From: an uncultured Saprospiraceae bacterium | Lineage (GTDB): Bacteria > Bacteroidota > Bacteroidia > Chitinophagales > Saprospiraceae | DNA length: 37,517 nt | NCBI GenBank assembly: GCA_937125475.1 | Contig: CAKZLL010000415.1 | Span: forward strand, 1 to 37,517 | Direction of reading: 5' to 3' | In this document: piece after piece, positions 26,403-34,453 of the stretch | Layout of the letters: each line of letters starts with the position of its first letter | Numbering within the stretch: the stretch's first letter is position 1 | Notes under the pieces: generated by a model | Database searches by the model: none | What the model saw: only the letters and a program-made list of their open reading frames with translations | What the model was told of the DNA's origin: nothing | Made by a program: the position numbers and the translations under genes

Positions 26403-26822
26403 CTACGATTTTCCCCAAAAACGATAATCAAGCGAATAACGCCCTCCGCCCATCAGCATCAATACCATAAAAGGAATAGCGTATAAAATAGCTTTCTCAA
26501 GCTTACCAAAAGGATCATTAAAATGTATTATAAAAATGGCAATGAGCATAGTGAAAAGTAATGGAAAGGCAACTGCGCGAGTAAATAGACCTAGCATTAG
26601 CAATACACCACAAAGAAACTCCGCAAAAACGGTCAAAAACAAAGATATTTCCTCTCCTAATCCCATAAAATTCATAAACTGAATCTCTCCTCCAGCAAAA
26701 AGTTGTTGTAATTTTCCCCAGCCATGACCATAAGCCATCGAAAATCCAAAAGTAAGGCGAAGCAGTAATAAACCTAAATCATTCAGTTTATCTTGGCTTT
26801 CAAAGATTGGTATTAATTTCAT
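26403..26822 (-). CDS. DoxX family membrane protein
   Basis: A 139-residue, four-helix membrane protein of the DoxX/SURF4-like group. The first helix carries the family pattern 'LGLLLLRLTFGFSMAYGHGWGKL'; then 'FLTVFAEFLCGVLLMLGLFTRAVAFPLLFTMLIAI' covers helices two and three, and 'AILYAIPFMVLMLMGGGRYSLDYRF' gives the fourth helix with the typical 'GGGRYSLD' end. Members have been linked to quinone, thiosulfate or redox functions, but most are uncharacterised. It appears monocistronic, starting 213 nt from the divergent gene at 27036. Confidence 0.9.
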   Translation of the reverse strand: MKLIPIFESQDKLNDLGLLLLRLTFGFSMAYGHGWGKLQQLFAGGEIQFMNFMGLGEEISLFLTVFAEFLCGVLLMLGLFTRAVAFPLLFTMLIAIFIIHFNDPFGKLEKAILYAIPFMVLMLMGGGRYSLDYRFWGKS

Positions 26823-26983
26823 AAATCAGTAATTTAATTGGTTAGTTATTTCCGACTTCGTATTATATCATATAAAACATCAGCCGATTTTTAATAAATT
26901 GAAATTATAAAATTTGTACTAATTCAAACTAGTTCAGACTATTTTTTATGAAAATAACTTTTAAAATATTTTTTATAGAAAAA

Positions 26984-27015
26984 TTTGCATCAAATAAGAT
27001 AATATCGTAACTTTG
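26984..27015 (+). promoter_or_regulatory. Promoter of the 27036 gene
   Basis: TTTG (26984-26987), a 20-nt spacer and TAACTTTG (27008-27015) fit the Bacteroidota promoter closely. Start expected at about 27019, leaving a leader of some 17 nt. Confidence 0.8.
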
Positions 27016-27031
27016 AAATACAAAGTACTTT
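27010..27031. promoter_or_regulatory. Palindromic operator, copy 1
   Basis: ACTTTG-AAATA-CAAAGT is a 6-bp-arm inverted repeat, followed by overlapping AAAGTACTTT, a perfect 10-bp palindrome. It overlaps the -7 box and the expected transcription start. An almost identical 22-nt site (20 of 22) precedes 28131. Confidence 0.75.
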
Positions 27032-27035
27032 TAAA

Positions 27036-27668
27036 ATGCAAAATCAAAACGATCATTTACATACATTGACTGAAATCCGTGACCTAATGGAACGGTCTTC
27101 TCGGTTTATCTCACTAAGTGGCTTATCTGGTGTTGCGGCAGGAACCGTAGCTTTGATTGGTGCTTGGGCGGCTCATTATTTTGGAGGCGTTTCTTTTACT
27201 GACGAAAGCGTTTATAATGCCGAATTAGGATTTGATGGAGTGATGAATTTTTTATTATTAGATGCTTTAGTTGTTTTACTATTGGCAATTGGAATTGGTG
27301 CATTTTTTACGCGACGCAAAGCGAAAAGAGCAGGTTTGGATTTCTGGGATAAAACAACAGAACGCCTTTTAATGAATTTAATGTTACCTTTGGGAGCAGG
27401 AGGGATTTTTTGTTTACTATTGGTTTTTCATCTTGAATTGTTTTATTTAGTTGCGCCTGCTACACTTATTTTTTATGGTTTAGCATTGATCAATGCAAGC
27501 AAATATACATTTAATGATATTCGATTTTTGGGTATCTCAGAAATTGTTTTAGGGTTGATAGGAATGTATTTTTATGGCTATGGTTTATTGATTTGGTCAA
27601 TCGGTTTTGGTGCATTGCATATTGTTTATGGCTTAGGAATGTATTATAAATATGAACGAAAAGACTAG
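27036..27668 (+). CDS. Conserved multi-pass membrane protein
   Basis: A 210-residue protein that I do not recognise by name. The soluble N-terminus ('LHTLTEIRDLMERSSRFISLSG') is followed by about six membrane segments (about 28-50, 72-90, 112-128, 132-150, 160-176, 180-203) with short loops. 'SGLSGVAAGTVALIGAWAA' in the first and 'YGLALINASKYTFNDIRFLGISEIVLGL' in the fifth are the most family-like parts. The same gene pair (this membrane protein plus a winged-helix regulator of the next gene's type) is common in Bacteroidota, so the two probably act together, perhaps in an envelope or stress response. It is the first gene of the 27036-28493 cluster. Confidence 0.6.
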   Translation: MQNQNDHLHTLTEIRDLMERSSRFISLSGLSGVAAGTVALIGAWAAHYFGGVSFTDESVYNAELGFDGVMNFLLLDALVVLLLAIGIGAFFTRRKAKRAGLDFWDKTTERLLMNLMLPLGAGGIFCLLLVFHLELFYLVAPATLIFYGLALINASKYTFNDIRFLGISEIVLGLIGMYFYGYGLLIWSIGFGALHIVYGLGMYYKYERKD

Positions 27669-27728
27669 TTATAAGTAATATTTTATTTATTATTGTTTTA
27701 TTTATAATGGTTTAATTGGTTTTTTAAT

Positions 27729-28052
27729 ATGAAGGGGATTATACAAAATCTAAATAAAGTATTCGATAATCGGGTACGATTGGGCATTATGGCGATTTTG
27801 GTAGTCAATGATTGGGTAGAGTATAAGCAGTTGAAAAGTACTTTAGGTGTAACAGATGGAAATTTAGCAAGCCATATCTCAGCTTTGGAGAAAAAGGAGT
27901 TTTTGACTGTGCGTAAAATGTTTGTCGGACGAAAGCCTCAAACATCTTATCAAGTGACTATTATTGGAAAAACAGCTTTTCAAAATCATTTGGATGCATT
28001 AGAAAACTTGATTTCTATGAGAAATGCAGGTACGCAAAAAATAAAAAAATAG
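27729..28052 (+). CDS. Winged-helix transcriptional regulator (HTH_34-like)
   Basis: A 107-residue DNA-binding protein. 'VFDNRVRLGIMAILVVNDWVEYKQLKSTLGVTDGNLASHISALEKKEFLTVRKMFVGRKPQTSYQVTIIGKTAFQNHL' follows the HTH_34 winged-helix fold: helix 1, helix-turn-helix with the recognition helix 'TDGNLASHISALEKKEF', and a basic wing 'KMFVGRKPQTSY'. It has no effector domain, so it may sense nothing itself or respond through a partner. Spacing to the upstream gene is 60 nt with no promoter box, so it is probably co-transcribed. It most likely binds the operators at 27010 and 28098 and represses both units (inference from position). Confidence 0.8.
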   Translation: MKGIIQNLNKVFDNRVRLGIMAILVVNDWVEYKQLKSTLGVTDGNLASHISALEKKEFLTVRKMFVGRKPQTSYQVTIIGKTAFQNHLDALENLISMRNAGTQKIKK

Positions 28053-28097
28053 TAATTTAATTGAGCTAAATGATTTTAGCTATTTTTTTGATTAATC

Positions 28098-28119
28098 ACT
28101 TTGAATTTCAAAGTACTTT
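28098..28119. promoter_or_regulatory. Palindromic operator, copy 2
   Basis: ACTTTG-AATTT-CAAAGT followed by the overlapping AAAGTACTTT palindrome; only the central 5 nt differ at two positions from copy 1. It lies 11 nt before the ATG at 28131. TCACTTTG overlapping its left end differs from TAnnTTTG in one base, so a weaker promoter of its own is possible. Confidence 0.75.
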
Positions 28120-28130
28120 CAATAAAAATA

Positions 28131-28493
28131 ATGGAAGATAAATTCATACAGCATACATTGTTATTAGGAGGATTAATCACTTTTCAAATCCTTTTATGGC
28201 AAGAGGGCAATAGTTGGAATATTGCTCTATTAGGAGTTCTAATTATTATAGGTTGGTTTTGTATAGTGCATAAAAACATATCGAATTTGAATAAAAGACT
28301 GGTTTTATTCCCTATACTTTCAATCGTATTTATTTTAATTTTTGAAACAGCATGGAGCAGAATTGCTGCTAGTCTTACTTTATCAATTATGATAGGTTAT
28401 TCGCAGCGACGCATCTGGCGATTTTTATGGATTGTTTTATTATTGTTTGGTAGAAATATTATTGAAACATTAAAGTTCAATCTGAAAATTTGA
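28131..28493 (+). CDS. Small membrane protein, likely remnant of a DUF4153/DUF4173-type protein
   Basis: A 120-residue protein with about four membrane segments ('HTLLLGGLITFQILLW', 'IALLGVLIIIGWFCIV', 'LVLFPILSIVFILIF', 'FLWIVLLLFG'). Its pattern recalls the N-terminal third of the long DUF4153/DUF4173 membrane proteins that often follow HTH_34 regulators in Bacteroidota ('LFWQE...N', 'H'...'SRIAASLTLSIMIGYSQ'). If so, it is truncated: it ends at a stop at 28491-28493 and the next 740 nt have no matching frame. The ATG at 28131 is preferred to a TTG at 28101, which lies inside the operator. It may be a broken gene. Confidence 0.5.
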   Translation: MEDKFIQHTLLLGGLITFQILLWQEGNSWNIALLGVLIIIGWFCIVHKNISNLNKRLVLFPILSIVFILIFETAWSRIAASLTLSIMIGYSQRRIWRFLWIVLLLFGRNIIETLKFNLKI

Positions 28494-28546
28494 GCTACTC
28501 CCTGTTATATTCCAAAGAACAGCATTTAGCAGATTAACTCTTTCGT

Positions 28547-28576
28547 ACAGCTTCCTTTTTGGAGGCTGTTCTTTTT
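28547..28576 (+). terminator. Intrinsic terminator after 28493
   Basis: ACAGCTTCC (28547-28555) pairs with GGAGGCTGT (28561-28569, one G-U) with a 5-nt T loop and a TTCTTTTTC tail. A competing outer pairing, GAACAGC (28517-28523) with GCTGTTC (28565-28571), also exists. Confidence 0.8.
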
Positions 28577-29028
28577 CTAGAGCCTAAGAAATATAATTTT
28601 ACTTGACATAGTAAAACAGCTTTTTTCAAATAGTTAAATGTTGTTTTTTATAACAAAAAACTCAAATAGAAACGAGTGATTTATTATAAAGTAATAATAA
28701 TCAGTAATTTATATATTTAAATTATTTTTTTCGTTTGCCTGTCTTTTAATTCTTTTTTTATAAAGTATATTTTTGAATAAAATAAAATAATATTATTAAA
28801 ATTTTACTTTGATTTTTTTGAATAAAAAAATCATTTTATTCAAAAAATATCGTTAAACTTATCATTATAAAGATCCTATCTATTTGATAATCAATCAAAA
28901 TGAAGTTGTTAGGATTTTATAAAACAATATCCACTTCTATATTTTAGTAATAAAAAATTCTCCATAAAACCAACCAATTATCTATTAAATGACGTTTAAT
29001 AAAAAATGTTATCATCGCTTGTATAAAA
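28577..29028. other. AT-rich intergenic stretch
   Basis: About 450 nt of very AT-rich sequence with no credible open frame or RNA gene. It holds one 14-bp perfect inverted repeat (TTTTTTGAATAAAA, 28814-28827, with 28834-28847, 6-nt loop), made almost only of A and T, which could be a transcription stop or simply composition. The mobile element copy B follows. Confidence 0.45.
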
Positions 29029-29036
29029 AAAATATT

Positions 29037-29167
29037 GGTTCATTAACAATTTTTGCCAGAGTGAATATTTTCTTAATCCAGCGGTGGCTTGCCCCGTTGT
29101 TTTTCAAAGAGTTAGAACAATGGGGCAAGCCCACGTTGGACTAAAAGGCAAAAATTGTCAATGACCC
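29037..29167 (-). mobile_element. MITE-like element, copy B (131 bp)
   Basis: Reverse complement of copy A's family. Ends: GGTTCATTAACAATTTTTGCC on the left and, as complement of the right end, GGGTCATTGACAATTTTTGCC (19 of 21 equal). The interior pairs too (GTGGCTTGCCCCGTTGTT with AACAATGGGGCAAGCCCAC), so the whole element can fold into one long hairpin. AAAATATT flanks it on both sides (29029-29036 and 29168-29175), a perfect 8-bp direct repeat that differs from copy A's. It has no open frame and ends 68 nt before the subtilase gene. Confidence 0.88.
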
Positions 29168-29235
29168 AAAATATTCTCTCTCATTATTTAATTACTATAT
29201 TTTTTACCTAATTTTTTTTTAAAATCCACGAACAA

Positions 29236-31194
29236 ATGAAGGCATTTAAATACGGATTCAATCAATTGCAACTGACCACTAATCATCAATTAGGAGCTGC
29301 CATTCTTAATGAAGCAGCAATAAAAAAAGCTAAAAATGCTATTGTAAAGCATATTGGTCATTATCAAGTACTCGAAAAAAATGAATTAGCAAAATTTGCT
29401 ACGGCTACACAACCTGTTTATCATATTCAAGGCGAACAAACTATCGTTATTCCGACAGGCAATTTCTATGTAGAATTTTCTACTAAAACGACTAGTAAGC
29501 ATATTCAAAAAACATTCAAAAAATATAATCTTTCTATTATTGAAAAGGTAGATGATAAAGCTTTCTTGGTGGAAGGGCAAGCTGAAAACGTTATTGAATT
29601 GACGCATCAATTACAAGCTGATTCCGTTTTTAAAGTAGCTGAACCTGATTTAATGGCAGATACTGCTCAATATTCTTTCCAAGTTCCTACCGATGAATTA
29701 TTGAGTAAACAATGGTACATTCACAACGATGGAATAGATCCTTATGGAAGAAAACAACACTGGAAATATAGAAAAGGAGCTGATGCGAAAGTAATAGAAG
29801 CTTGGGAAATCCTTTGGGAAAATAAAGGCTTTCTTAGCTCGCCCGATGTGACGATTGCGGTTTTGGATAAAGGGTTTGACTTAGATCATCCAGATCTTAA
29901 AGATAAATTAGTTGCACCGCGTGATTTTTATTTTGAAAGTAGCTCATTTATTCCGAAGCCTTTCGCTGTTCAAAAATCCGAAAGTGATAGCCAAGGAAGA
30001 ATTTCGACTGAGGCAGATCATGGTACAAGTTGCGCAGGTATTGCTTGCGCGGATGCGAATGGAAGAGGCATTGTCGGTATTGCACCAAATTCTAAATTTA
30101 TGCCGATTCGCTATTATGTTGCTAATGGTACATACATGCGTGCTATGTTTAGGCACATGATGGCAAATGGCGCAGATGTAGCGAGTTGTAGTTTTGGAAA
30201 TATCGGTTTGCCAATGGATAGATTGACTATTCAAACGCTTCATAAAGCTTCAACTGAAGGTCGAAATGGTAAAGGAATGGTCATTGTTTTCGCTACTGGA
30301 AACGCCTTTGATTTCTTGAAAGACAACGAGTTAGCAACGCATCCAGATGTGATTGCCGTAGGAGCGACAACAAGTGAAGATACTTTTGCGCCTTATACTA
30401 ATCGTACAACTAGTATGTCTGTTGTTGCGCCAGGAGGTTATGGACATTCTGGGACAATGACGACTGCTGATGTTGGTTATTTGGACAAGTTAGACGCTAG
30501 TGGTAATCGAGTTCAGGCAGGAAAAGGAAAATCTGATAATCCATATTATAGAACGAATGCCGAAGGTACTTCTTTTGCTTGCCCTGTTGTGGCTGGTGTT
30601 GCGGCATTGGTGCTTTCAGCTAATCCAAATTTAACTGGAGCTGAGGTCAAAAGCATACTCGAAACAACTGCCGATCAAGTCGGGGATGCTGGTGATTATG
30701 ATGCAACTGGACGATCTAGCAAGTTTGGTTTTGGTCGTGTTAATGCTGCGAATGCTGTTCGAAAAGCATTGGGTTTACCATTGAAAGACTATTTAACTTC
30801 GCCAGCAGTTGCCGAAGGAGTTAAGCCATTTATTTTCGAATATGGTCAAACGATCAAAGCAACACATAGCTCTAGTGATAAAGAAACAACGATTAAATAT
30901 ACTGTTGCGCCACAAAATGCAGGCAAAACTCTTTTATTAGAATTGGATGTGAGCTTAGATCACGATATTGACAATGAATTTGAATTATATATTCAAAAAG
31001 GCAAAAAACCTATTTTCTTTCCAGAAGATTTCATTGAAAAAAGATTAGGATTAACGCCTAAATTAACAATACCTAATATTCAGTCTGGAGATTATTATCT
31101 AATGGTGAGGTGCATCAACAAAAAAACTTGGGACTACGTTGCAGGAGGAGGTGATTTTGAAATCAATCTTACTTTTAGCAATCCTACAGCATAA
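29236..31194 (+). CDS. Subtilisin-like serine protease (S8) without a signal peptide
   Basis: A 652-residue peptidase of family S8. Catalytic triad: D211 ('VTIAVLDKGFDLDHPDL'), H262 ('EADHGTSCAGI') and S446 ('NAEGTSFACPVVAGVAAL'), with oxyanion N356 ('FATGNAFDF'). Residues 25-145 form an N-terminal propeptide-like region. The C-terminal 130 or so residues ('PFIFEYGQTIKATHSSS...FEINLTFSNP') look like a pre-peptidase C-terminal beta-sandwich. It lacks a signal peptide: the N-terminus 'MKAFKYGFNQLQLTTNHQLG' has no hydrophobic core, so export by the Sec pathway is unlikely. Two motif oddities are 'DKG' for 'DTG' and 'HGTSCAG' for 'HGTHVAG'. Ends with a strong terminator. Confidence 0.93.
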   Translation: MKAFKYGFNQLQLTTNHQLGAAILNEAAIKKAKNAIVKHIGHYQVLEKNELAKFATATQPVYHIQGEQTIVIPTGNFYVEFSTKTTSKHIQKTFKKYNLSIIEKVDDKAFLVEGQAENVIELTHQLQADSVFKVAEPDLMADTAQYSFQVPTDELLSKQWYIHNDGIDPYGRKQHWKYRKGADAKVIEAWEILWENKGFLSSPDVTIAVLDKGFDLDHPDLKDKLVAPRDFYFESSSFIPKPFAVQKSESDSQGRISTEADHGTSCAGIACADANGRGIVGIAPNSKFMPIRYYVANGTYMRAMFRHMMANGADVASCSFGNIGLPMDRLTIQTLHKASTEGRNGKGMVIVFATGNAFDFLKDNELATHPDVIAVGATTSEDTFAPYTNRTTSMSVVAPGGYGHSGTMTTADVGYLDKLDASGNRVQAGKGKSDNPYYRTNAEGTSFACPVVAGVAALVLSANPNLTGAEVKSILETTADQVGDAGDYDATGRSSKFGFGRVNAANAVRKALGLPLKDYLTSPAVAEGVKPFIFEYGQTIKATHSSSDKETTIKYTVAPQNAGKTLLLELDVSLDHDIDNEFELYIQKGKKPIFFPEDFIEKRLGLTPKLTIPNIQSGDYYLMVRCINKKTWDYVAGGGDFEINLTFSNPTA

Positions 31195-31217
31195 AATTAA
31201 CTTTTAGTTTATTATAG

Positions 31218-31252
31218 AAAGGTTCAAAACGAATAAGTTTTGAACCTTTTTA
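31218..31252 (+). terminator. Terminator of the subtilase gene
   Basis: Perfect 13-bp stem AAAGGTTCAAAAC (31218-31230) / GTTTTGAACCTTT (31237-31249), 6-nt loop, T-tail. Placed between convergent genes, so it can serve the minus-strand gene ending at 31298 as well. Confidence 0.88.
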
Positions 31253-31297
31253 ATTTTATATCAATTTTGATCTATTTTAACAATGAAAGTATTTTTG

Positions 31298-32050
31298 TTA
31301 TTTCTTCAAAAGTTGATGAAGATAATTCTCCATTTTTGCTGCAAACGGAGCAAAACTCAATGAACAATTTTGTTTTAAATTATCTAAATTATTATTGAGA
31401 ATAATTAGCTGATAAGTTTCTGTGTTATTTTCAAAACCACCATTTTCTAGAATTCGCTTTAAATAATTCTTAGGATAATTGCCATTAGGATCATTTTGAT
31501 CTCCCCAAACTAATTCTGGTTTGGATGGCAATAAAGGATTTTGTGGACTGCATCCAATATTTTCAAAACCTTCATAATCGCCTAAAAGCCAACATTCTAA
31601 AATTCGAATAGGAATCATCGGTATTAATGTAAGGTTGGGCATTTCATCGTCTAACAAGCGTTTTGCCTCGTTAATATCATTCAAAATTGCTTGATATTTA
31701 CGTTTTGCCTCTGTTTTAGAAGCTCTTTCGCCTTGTGTTTTATCTGTATCAGAGAAAAATATAAGTAAATTAAAATCGCTTCTATTCTTATACAAGGATA
31801 CAAAACGGAATAATTTTTTGGCAATACCTTTGATTTTATATTTTCGATAACGACCACCTTTTAAGCCTCTAATGTTTTTAGTTTCCGTTTTAGAAACGGC
31901 TAAAGGAGTAAATTCTAAATCAAAATCATTAGCTAAAAAACACCTTAAATACTCTTGAATAGTTCCTTCTTGCCATTCAGAATTTCCCATGATGCCTACA
32001 TCATTCTTTCCTTCGCCTATGATTGCAATATGTAATTTTGGTTTGGACAT
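31298..32050 (-). CDS. TOPRIM-like protein (DUF4276/RloB type)
   Basis: A 250-residue cytoplasmic protein. 'HIAIIGEGKNDVG' (7-19) gives the opening strand with an acidic residue (E13), 'LLIFFSDTDKTQG' (95-107) the D-x-D strand (D101, D103), and 'IRILECWLLGD' (148-158) the 'E-x-W-L-L-x-D' element. This order is the one of TOPRIM-fold nucleases of the DUF4276/RloB kind, which are nearly always paired with an ABC-type ATPase. It follows the ATPase gene by 14 nt on the same strand. I infer that it is the effector (nuclease) of the pair; family details, metal use and target are not proven. It has no membrane segment or signal. Confidence 0.6.
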   Translation of the reverse strand: MSKPKLHIAIIGEGKNDVGIMGNSEWQEGTIQEYLRCFLANDFDLEFTPLAVSKTETKNIRGLKGGRYRKYKIKGIAKKLFRFVSLYKNRSDFNLLIFFSDTDKTQGERASKTEAKRKYQAILNDINEAKRLLDDEMPNLTLIPMIPIRILECWLLGDYEGFENIGCSPQNPLLPSKPELVWGDQNDPNGNYPKNYLKRILENGGFENNTETYQLIILNNNLDNLKQNCSLSFAPFAAKMENYLHQLLKK

Positions 32051-32064
32051 CGTTTGTTTTAAGG

Positions 32065-33204
32065 TTATTCTGCTATTAATTCTTCTTTTGTGAAGTTAAT
32101 CCAAATCTCGCCAGGGTTCATATAATCTAAGTTTTGCATGACTATTGGACTATTTATAAACTTCTTTTGCTGAACTTGTCCTTCTGATGTTCGGTATAAA
32201 AAATGAATGTTTTCAACAGGAACCCAATCTAGAATTAACGGATTATGTGTTGTTAGAATGAATTGTTGCTGCGTGTTTTCAGTGACCTGTAATAATGTTT
32301 TAATGACTTCTCCAGCCAAATTTGGATTAATTCCATCTTCAATTTCTTCAATTAAAATAGTCTGATTTCCACTTTCTGTCAAAGCCAAAGTTAAAATCGC
32401 TAATAGTCGCATCATTCCATCACTCAAATGAGCTGCGTCAATGTAGCTATTGCTAAATGTTTCTTTTATATTTATTTCAACTTCGCCTTTCCGTTTCTTA
32501 GTAATCCTTACCTGTTCAAAAAATGGTGCATAAGTTTGTAATGCCTCAGTTAATTTTTTTAAATCCTCTTTAGATAATTTGTATAAATAAGCCGCTAAAT
32601 TTTCTCCATTTCGTCCAATCTCATTTCTTATTTTTAACTGATTGGCAGATTTTAAATTGGAAGTTGAAGAAAAATCAAACATAGCAAGACCGTTTAGGAC
32701 TTTTTTGATGGTTTGAAGTTCAATATTAAGAGTGTCAATAAACATTAAACTTGAAGTTGTCATAGAAAAATTAAACCCTAGTTGCGGAAGTACTTGTGGA
32801 TCTTTACTATTAAATTCAATAAGGTCATTATCTTTAAATAAGAAAATAAAACCAGTTTCGTCTCTTATTTCTTCTTTAACAACTTCAAGTAAACGATGTT
32901 TTACATTGAAAATAACAGTCCAAGTATATTCAACTTTTTTTATCTCAATTTTTAACTTGAAAGTAATATGTCGTTTTTTACTTAAAGTAGATTTTAAATC
33001 CTTTGCAGACCAGCCTTTTTCTATTAAGTAATTATTTAATTCGCCATATTCTTTTCCTTTTGTAAAATACGCTAATAATTCTAAAGCCTGTAAAACAGTT
33101 GATTTTCCAACACTATTTGCTCCAATCAGTAGCGTAAGCGGCTGAAAATCTATTTCAAACTGATTTAATGCTTTGAAATTATCTATGTAAAGCGATTTTA
33201 TCAT
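32065..33204 (-). CDS. OLD/AbiL-like ABC-type ATPase (AAA_21 family)
   Basis: A 379-residue ATPase. 'MIKSLYIDNFKALNQFEIDFQPLTLLIGANSVGKSTVLQAL' gives the N-terminal beta sheet and Walker A (GANSVGKST, 28-36). After a middle arm of about 200 residues come the signature 'HLSDGMMRLLAIL' (259-271), Walker B 'ILIEEIEDGINP' (about 283-294) and the H-loop 'QFILTTHNP' with H320. This is the SMC/Rad50-like ATPase type used by OLD nucleases, PARIS, AbiL and Septu. Here the nuclease part is not fused but encoded by the next gene, 14 nt downstream. No promoter box is clean; TACCTTCG (minus strand, 33243-33250) differs in one base from TAnnTTTG. It follows the amidohydrolase by 57 nt. Confidence 0.8.
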   Translation of the reverse strand: MIKSLYIDNFKALNQFEIDFQPLTLLIGANSVGKSTVLQALELLAYFTKGKEYGELNNYLIEKGWSAKDLKSTLSKKRHITFKLKIEIKKVEYTWTVIFNVKHRLLEVVKEEIRDETGFIFLFKDNDLIEFNSKDPQVLPQLGFNFSMTTSSLMFIDTLNIELQTIKKVLNGLAMFDFSSTSNLKSANQLKIRNEIGRNGENLAAYLYKLSKEDLKKLTEALQTYAPFFEQVRITKKRKGEVEINIKETFSNSYIDAAHLSDGMMRLLAILTLALTESGNQTILIEEIEDGINPNLAGEVIKTLLQVTENTQQQFILTTHNPLILDWVPVENIHFLYRTSEGQVQQKKFINSPIVMQNLDYMNPGEIWINFTKEELIAE

Positions 33205-33261
33205 TAGTTTTTTAATTCAGAAATTTTGAATATTAGTTATACCGAAGGTAAATAAAAAAAA

Positions 33262-34443
33262 CTAGACTAGCTTTTTCACAACTGTACTAGCATTAATTTT
33301 TAAATCTTCGCCTAAATTTAACAAACTCAATCCTGGCGTTTTTCCAACTTCAATACTCCCCAAATCTGCCTCAAAACCTAAAGCTTTTGCACCGTTCAAC
33401 GTTGCCCAACGAAGCATGGTTTCAAACGAAACATAAGATTGAAAACGCGCGATTGTTTTCATTTCTTCCAAAATGGATAATTGCCAATTAGAAGTCAAAC
33501 TATCCGTTCCAATAGTCATTTTAACATCGGCATCTATAAAAATCTTATAATTTGGCAAACGATTTTCTATATATAAATTGGCATTCGGGCAAGTTGCCCA
33601 ATACACATTTTTACTCCAAGCATTTGCCGCTGCAATATCTTCCGTAGAAGTCAATGTATTGTGAACAAATAGCGTTTTTTGAGCTGGGTTCATATGTTCA
33701 ATCGCATAATGAATCGAGGTTTTTCCTGTTGGTTTAAATTTATCAAGTTGAATACCAAAACCGCCATAAAAATCCACAAAACCACCTGTTCCTGATAAGA
33801 AAAGCTCATTTTCTGGTGGTGTTTCTTCATTGTGAATACTAATTGTCGCGCCTTTTTGTATAGGATTAGCAGCATTAACTAACTCAAATAACGTTTCAGA
33901 AACACTATAAGGCGCGTGCGGTACACAAGTTTTTTGACTGCCGTTCACCAATTTTAACTCATCAAAAACTGCTTTATATTTATCAAATTCTGCTTGTGCA
34001 TCTTGATCTTGCAAGAAATCAAAAAATTCCACGAAAGTATAATACCTTAAATTACCTTTATTTTTTTGTGGAAAAGTGTCGGTTACGTTAGAAATATCAC
34101 CAACTGCAACAATTCCACCGTCAATCATTTCTTGTTCTGCTTCGGCAATTGCTGCATGAATAACGTCCATTGTCGCGCCTCTTTGCGTCACAACGCCCGT
34201 AATAAAAGGAATTAAACTAGTTCCAGTATCGACTTTTCCCTTCATATGAGACAATTCCAAATGACAATGCGTATTGATAAAACCAGGGATAATCACGCCC
34301 TCATGGATTTCCAATTCTGCCGCGTCATAATCTGCTCTTGCACCAATTTTTACGATTTGCCCAGTCTCATTCACTTCAATCACGCCATTTTTAATTGGCG
34401 CACTACTCACTGGAAATATATAATTTGCTGATATTTTTCTCAT
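33262..34443 (-). CDS. Amidohydrolase-superfamily protein (SsnA/chlorohydrolase-like)
   Basis: A 393-residue metal-dependent hydrolase. The two-metal motif is '[16 protein letters not shown]' (H59, H61), then a further metal or catalytic His in '[10 protein letters not shown]' and 'FVHNTLTS', and 'IGTDSLTSN' with the conserved Asp near the C-terminus. It resembles the ATZ/TRZ branch that deaminates or dehalogenates heterocycles; 'HCHLELSH' is also seen in aminodeoxyfutalosine-type deaminases, so a role in menaquinone synthesis is possible but not shown. Start at 34443 is preferred, since it lies 10 nt after the TMTC-like gene's stop (34454); an upstream Met at 34500 would overlap that gene. 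Probably co-transcribed with it. Confidence 0.75.
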   Translation of the reverse strand: MRKISANYIFPVSSAPIKNGVIEVNETGQIVKIGARADYDAAELEIHEGVIIPGFINTHCHLELSHMKGKVDTGTSLIPFITGVVTQRGATMDVIHAAIAEAEQEMIDGGIVAVGDISNVTDTFPQKNKGNLRYYTFVEFFDFLQDQDAQAEFDKYKAVFDELKLVNGSQKTCVPHAPYSVSETLFELVNAANPIQKGATISIHNEETPPENELFLSGTGGFVDFYGGFGIQLDKFKPTGKTSIHYAIEHMNPAQKTLFVHNTLTSTEDIAAANAWSKNVYWATCPNANLYIENRLPNYKIFIDADVKMTIGTDSLTSNWQLSILEEMKTIARFQSYVSFETMLRWATLNGAKALGFEADLGSIEVGKTPGLSLLNLGEDLKINASTVVKKLV

Positions 34444-34453
34444 AATTTTTTTA

